Shown piece by piece: positions 42,491-45,652 of a stretch of DNA of 45,652 nt. Where the stretch lies: contig CAYSCH010000021.1 in the NCBI GenBank assembly GCA_964429355.1, forward strand, positions 1 to 45,652, read 5' to 3'. Under the pieces are notes generated by a model. It was not told where the DNA came from. It made no database searches and was given only the letters and a program-made list of their open reading frames with translations. The stretch comes from JAAYAY01 sp964429355 (GTDB taxonomy: Bacteria; Planctomycetota; Planctomycetia; Pirellulales; Thermoguttaceae). A program made the translations under genes and the position numbers. How positions within the stretch are numbered: position 1 is the first letter of the stretch; each line of letters opens with the position of its first letter.

Positions 42491-43711
42491 ATGATCTGGC
42501 GATCGATTGCAGCCGTTGTGGCGGCCTGCTGCTGGATGGCGGCGGCCGAGTGTCCGGCCGCCGAGGAGACGGCTGGGCCGTCGATTCGTTACGTACCGAT
42601 GGATGCCCCGGAAGGGACCTCCCAGGCCGTGATCGTCGAGCGAATGCCGTTGGTTCACACGCGGCAGCTCTATCCGCTGAGTCCCGACGGAAAGCTGGCA
42701 GGCGACGGTTCGGCCGACAAGCAGATCGAGCAGGTGCTGGCGAACCTGGAGGGCGTGCTGAAGGAGTCCGGTTCCGGCCTCGACCAACTTATCCGGGTGA
42801 ACGTCTATGCCCTGTCAACGGCGACCGTCAGCAGCTTCCGCGAGCAATTGGGCAAGCGTCTCGGCGGGTCGGTCCGCCCGGTGATCACCTCGATTCTCAC
42901 GCCGCTGGCGCATCGCGGGGCCCTCGTGGCCGTCGATGCCGTGGCCGGAGCGGCCGACAGCGGAACCGAGGTTGCCCTGAAACGTTGCCCCTCGGTCGCC
43001 GGCGACGACAAGTGTGCCGATACCGCCGTGTTGCCGTCCGGGGGAATCGCTTATCTGTCCGGCATGCCGGACGTATCCGATCTGACGGCGCTGGCCACCA
43101 CCAAGTCGATGACGAACCTGATTAAGACCCTGGGGTACTCGAAGCTCACGCCCAAGGACGTGGTGCAGGTGAAGATCTTCCTGAAGCCGGTGACGTCGGC
43201 CGAGGAGGTCCTCCGCGAAGTGCAGAAGTCCTTCCCCGACCAGATCATGCCGCCCGTGGTTTTCGTGGAATGGCTGGCCTCGATGCCGGTGGAAATCGAG
43301 ATGATTGCCCGGTTGCCCCTGTCGGACAAACCGGCCGAGGGAGTGGAGTATTTCGACCCGCCCGAGTATCGACAGTCCAATACCTTCAGCCGGGTGGCCC
43401 TGATGCGGGCCGAGCGACAGATCTACATCTCCGGGCTATACGCCCGAAAGCCGAGCCGAGGCGAGCCGCAGGCCAACGACCTTTTCGGCCGTCTGAAGGA
43501 GATCTTGAACGAAACCGGGAGCGATCTGCGCCACCTGGTCAAGGCCACCTACTACGTGAGCGACGATGACGCCGCCCGTTGGGTGGACAGGGCACGGCCC
43601 CTACTGTTCGACGAAACCCGCCCGCCCGCCGCATCGAAGCTGATGGTCCACGGCGTGGGCGAATCTCAGCGTACGATGACCGTCGATATGATCGCGGTGG
43701 AAGCAAAGTGA
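42491..43711 (+). CDS. Exported triple-domain RidA-like protein
   Basis: 406 residues from ATG 42491 with GAGGAG seven bases upstream. A signal peptide (MIWRSIAAVVAACCWMAAAE) is followed by three consecutive Rid/YjgF-like domains: ~45-155 (LANLEGVLKESGSGLDQLIR, VNVYAL), ~160-277 (LPSGGIAYLSGMP, VVQVKIFLKP, VEIEMIA) and ~283-405 (RAERQIYISGLYA, LRHLVKATYYVS, MTVDMIAVEA). RidA proteins are homotrimers with active sites at subunit interfaces; three domains in one chain would make a covalent trimer. An Arg near the catalytic position is seen in domains 1 (R129, VRPVI) and 3 (R377, TRPPA) but not in domain 2 (IMPPV). RidA hydrolyses reactive imines released by PLP enzymes, which fits the three upstream aminotransferases. 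Confidence 0.85.
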   Translation: MIWRSIAAVVAACCWMAAAECPAAEETAGPSIRYVPMDAPEGTSQAVIVERMPLVHTRQLYPLSPDGKLAGDGSADKQIEQVLANLEGVLKESGSGLDQLIRVNVYALSTATVSSFREQLGKRLGGSVRPVITSILTPLAHRGALVAVDAVAGAADSGTEVALKRCPSVAGDDKCADTAVLPSGGIAYLSGMPDVSDLTALATTKSMTNLIKTLGYSKLTPKDVVQVKIFLKPVTSAEEVLREVQKSFPDQIMPPVVFVEWLASMPVEIEMIARLPLSDKPAEGVEYFDPPEYRQSNTFSRVALMRAERQIYISGLYARKPSRGEPQANDLFGRLKEILNETGSDLRHLVKATYYVSDDDAARWVDRARPLLFDETRPPAASKLMVHGVGESQRTMTVDMIAVEAK

Positions 43712-43723
43712 TCAGCAAAGGGC

Positions 43724-43750
43724 TGAACAGGCGGTTCGCCCTGTTGCGAA
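43724..43750 (+). terminator. Weak hairpin after the exported-enzyme operon
   Basis: AACAGGCG and CGCCCTGTT can pair imperfectly just after the stop at 43711. No T tract follows directly. It is a tentative transcript end. Confidence 0.2.
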
Positions 43751-43887
43751 GGCTCTGAACGTAATCTCCCGCTTTTTGGCGGTGTTGCCGCAGGGGGAGT
43801 CCCATGCGCGGGCCCGGGGGCTCACGCGAGAAGAGGCGTATGGGGTTTATACATCCTACCGCCGGCGTTTCGGCTCGATTTGAACGC

Positions 43888-43904
43888 GACACCCGCCAGG
43901 TGTC
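43888..43904. promoter_or_regulatory. Hairpin in leader of small repeat-protein gene
   Basis: GACACC-CGCCA-GGTGTC forms a perfect six-base stem 28 bp before ATG 43933. It could be an operator or an mRNA leader hairpin; nothing else supports it. Confidence 0.2.
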
Positions 43905-43932
43905 ATCCATTTTGGACGAAGGAGGATAACCC

Positions 43933-44286
43933 ATGACGCTGCGATCTCTTGGAATGGTTTTGCTGGTCGTCTGTTGCCTTGGATTTGTCGTCTATTGTGT
44001 CGCGCTGACCAACTGTCCGCCTGACTGGGGCGACATGCGTGGGGGTGGGATGCCGGGCAGCACCTCGCCGGGGAGCACGGCTGCAGGCTGGAGCGTACCG
44101 GGGAGCACCGCAGGTGGCTGGGCCGTGCCGGGAACCACGGCAGGAGGATGGGCCGTTCCCAAAGGCACGTCACCGGGATGGGCAGTCCCGGGTGTTACGG
44201 AGTCGAACGCCCTTGTGCCGATCGGCCCGCCCGATGCAGGGCAGGCCGTCGTTGCGAACGGCTATCCCCTGGATTCCGCCCCGTAG
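43933..44286 (+). CDS. Small exported GWAVP-repeat protein
   Basis: 117 residues with a very strong ribosome site (AAGGAGG, seven bases before ATG). The N-terminus is a hydrophobic anchor (SLGMVLLVVCCLGFVVYCVA) followed by a Cys near a possible lipid or anchor site. Residues ~40-88 are tandem units of about 10-11 residues: GSTAAGWSVP, GSTAGGWAVP, GTTAGGWAVP, KGTSPGWAVP. Such Gly/Trp/Pro repeats suggest an extended surface or wall-associated peptide; no function can be assigned. The 3' end overlaps the decayed RHS frame on the other strand by ~117 bp, which suggests the RHS end there is not functional. Confidence 0.65.
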   Translation: MTLRSLGMVLLVVCCLGFVVYCVALTNCPPDWGDMRGGGMPGSTSPGSTAAGWSVPGSTAGGWAVPGTTAGGWAVPKGTSPGWAVPGVTESNALVPIGPPDAGQAVVANGYPLDSAP

Positions 44287-45134
44287 AATCGCAGGTATGA
44301 TAACCAAGCCGGCGTTCCCACATTGCTTTTCGTCCAACCCGCTCGGATCCCCAAACATCTCCGGTGAGTTGCCCACGTACCGATAAAGGTTCGGGTCCCC
44401 CGCAGCGAAGCCGATGGGGTCTTCGGAGATCCACTGCCCCACGCCCGGATCGTACCAGCGGTTGGTGTTCCACTTGAGGCCGGTGTCATCATCGTAGAAG
44501 CGTCCCGTATAGCCGAAGATCGTGTCGACCGTGGCACTGGTCTCCGAAAAGACCTTGCCAAACGCCTCATACACCTTGTGGTTGGCGATCGTGGTGACGT
44601 TCGTGGCGGCGTTGTAGGTGACCACGTCGCGCACCGTCCCTTGCCAGTCCGCCACCCGTCCAGCGGACGTCGCTCGGACTGCCGGTGGCCACCTGCTCGT
44701 CGGCCAGGATCTGGTCGACCGCGTCGCGGTCGGTGCGTGAAAGAGCCGCGCACGAAGTAAGTGTCCCTGCCTGCCGGCCCCCAGAGGTAGCGGTGTTTTG
44801 GAGTGCGCCGACTTGTCGCCGCTTTCCTTCAACACTGACAATCCATCTCCAGACACGTCCGTGCTTCAAACGCTCTACCATTGCCGAAGGACGGCGGTCG
44901 GAGAGTGCAAGGCTTCCTCGAATGGAACCCGAGCGTTAAGAGAAAGCGGTAACAAGTTCCCGCACTCCAAAGGCCCGTGCCGCCGCCCGTCTGGAACTTG
45001 GCACCGGTCAGCCGGTTGCGGTGGTCCCAGGTGTACTGGGTGATCGAAGTATCGCCCGTGTTCAGCGTGCCGCTGGAGTCGGTGTCCACAAAACAGACCG
45101 TGCGGTTGCCGTTGGCGTCGGTCTGATCACTCTC
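44170..45134 (-). pseudogene. Decayed RHS/YD-repeat gene
   Basis: Reading leftwards, the remnant starts at a YD-like stretch (DANGNRTV, QYTWDHRNRLTGAKF). It is interrupted by the inverted-repeat element at 44797-44971 and resumes with DAVDQILADEQVATG. One extra base in the CCC at 44655-44657 then shifts the frame, after which the RHS core continues: ADWQGTVRDVV, GYTGRFYDDDTGLKWNTNRW, QWISEDPIGFAAGDPNLYRY, DPSG. RHS proteins are large secreted shells that carry variable C-terminal toxins. Nothing recognisable follows the core here. The upstream part ends abruptly at the palindrome at 45135, so only ~950 bp remain. The damage (element, frameshift, truncation) shows it is dead. Confidence 0.8.
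44797..44971. mobile_element. MITE-like element, 175 bp with 30-bp inverted ends
   Basis: The ends TTTGGAGTGC...CCGCTTTC (44797-44826) and GAAAGCGG...GCACTCCAAA (44942-44971) are imperfect inverted repeats of 30 bp with about five mismatches. The interior has no gene. It interrupts the RHS reading frame, so it looks like an insertion. No clear target-site duplication was found. It fits a non-autonomous miniature element whose transposase would be elsewhere in the genome. Confidence 0.65.
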
Positions 45135-45192
45135 ACCGCAAAGGCGCGAAGAGCGCGAAGGTCTTTCTTGGCGCTCTTCGCGCCTTTGCGGT
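45135..45192. repeat. Perfect 22-bp inverted repeat at RHS breakpoint
   Basis: ACCGCAAAGGCGCGAAGAGCGC (shown without internal breaks it is 22 bases; positions 45135-45156) is repeated exactly in reverse complement at 45171-45192 around a 14-base loop. Confidence 0.8.
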
Positions 45193-45652
45193 GGAATCCT
45201 GTCTTCTGTCGATCGACTCTCGACGGCCCCCCTCCTCGCGATTCCTCCGAGTCCTTCGCGTCTTTTCGTGTCCTTCGCGGTGATCCCTTCCCCTCACCCA
45301 TCCCCGTCCGGCCGAACCTCTGTCTTCCTGGCTCCTGTCTCGTGTCCCCTGTCCCCGCTGTCCTCTGACCCTCTGTCCTCTGTCCCCTGATTCCTCCCCT
45401 CCTCCCCGCTTCCTGACCCCGGCGGAGCCTTCAAGTTCACTCACCCGACCTGGTCGGACTTCGAATCTCAACATCTCTCCGCCCGCAGCCCTCAATGCCA
45501 CCCACCAGAAGGAATTTCGCACCACCCCTCTATCGAGCGATACAAAGTTACACCCCAGACCAGTCCCGTAAACACTTTCCCCACAACCATTTCCGCCAAC
45601 GCCCCTCGTCCAAGATTTTGCACCGCTGGAAAGTGTAGGTGCAAAAACCCGT
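45193..45652. other. Repeat-rich, pyrimidine-rich non-coding region
   Basis: No gene is credible here. 45246-45290 contains further copies of the CCTTCGCG(T)-type motif related to the palindrome at 45135. From about 45310 to 45425 the plus strand is almost pure C/T with slipped units such as CCTCTGTCC and CCCCTGTCC, a simple-sequence tract. The open frame on the minus strand is Arg/Gly/Glu-rich and is only a reading of these repeats. Confidence 0.55.

Noticed and set aside
44170..44286. A toxin tip after the RHS core
   Set aside because: The ~45 residues after DPSG have no toxin-like motif and overlap the small exported gene on the other strand; they look like run-on sequence of a dead gene.
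45133..45525. A 130-codon minus-strand frame
   Set aside because: It is a translation of the palindrome and polypyrimidine repeats, Arg/Gly/Glu-rich with no protein-like pattern.

Overview
The window looks like a planctomycete, probably of the Pirellulales or a relative. This is inferred from high GC, many Tat- or Sec-exported proteins of families expanded in that phylum, a membrane-anchored leucine-rich-repeat protein with the 'FQFRLRTLL' type of segment, exported Gfo/Idh/MocA and DegT-family enzymes, and RHS debris. A 10-N block at 34520-34529 shows it is a draft assembly, perhaps metagenomic. No rRNA, tRNA, CRISPR array or intact insertion sequence was seen.

Layout. 1-2610: a cut gene, then three related genes of an unknown exported family; the first copy is a frameshifted stub. 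2742-6716: a membrane LRR protein and a secreted heparinase II/III-type lyase. 6858-8291 (minus): an orphan sigma-54 response regulator. 8624-22360 (minus): one 13.7-kb gene for a secreted protein of about 4,578 residues, built from roughly 55 tandem secretin-N-like domains but lacking a secretin pore domain. 22971-28146: rubrerythrin, a methyltransferase, an exported STN-like protein, a PilZ protein, a sialidase-type BNR protein and a TPR gene whose stop codon appears lost. 28765-32910: a large secreted LamG plus glycosidase-like protein. 33066-34727: hicBA and mutY, the latter interrupted by the assembly gap.

34860-43711 is the best candidate for an undescribed system. A XylR-type regulator is divergent from five co-directional genes that all carry export signals: three paralogous Tat-exported DegT/DnrJ/EryC1/StrS aminotransferases, a Tat lipoprotein of the Gfo/Idh/MocA family, and a signal-peptide protein made of three RidA-like domains in one chain. 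The set reads like an extracytoplasmic route that oxidises a sugar-like substrate, transaminates the keto product and clears reactive imines. The pathway is inference; the gene set and export signals are visible.

43888-45652: a small exported GWAVP-repeat protein and a decayed RHS gene. The RHS gene is broken by a one-base frameshift and a 175-bp element with 30-bp inverted ends, and it stops at a perfect 22-bp palindrome. Beyond it lies repeat-rich, pyrimidine-rich non-coding DNA.
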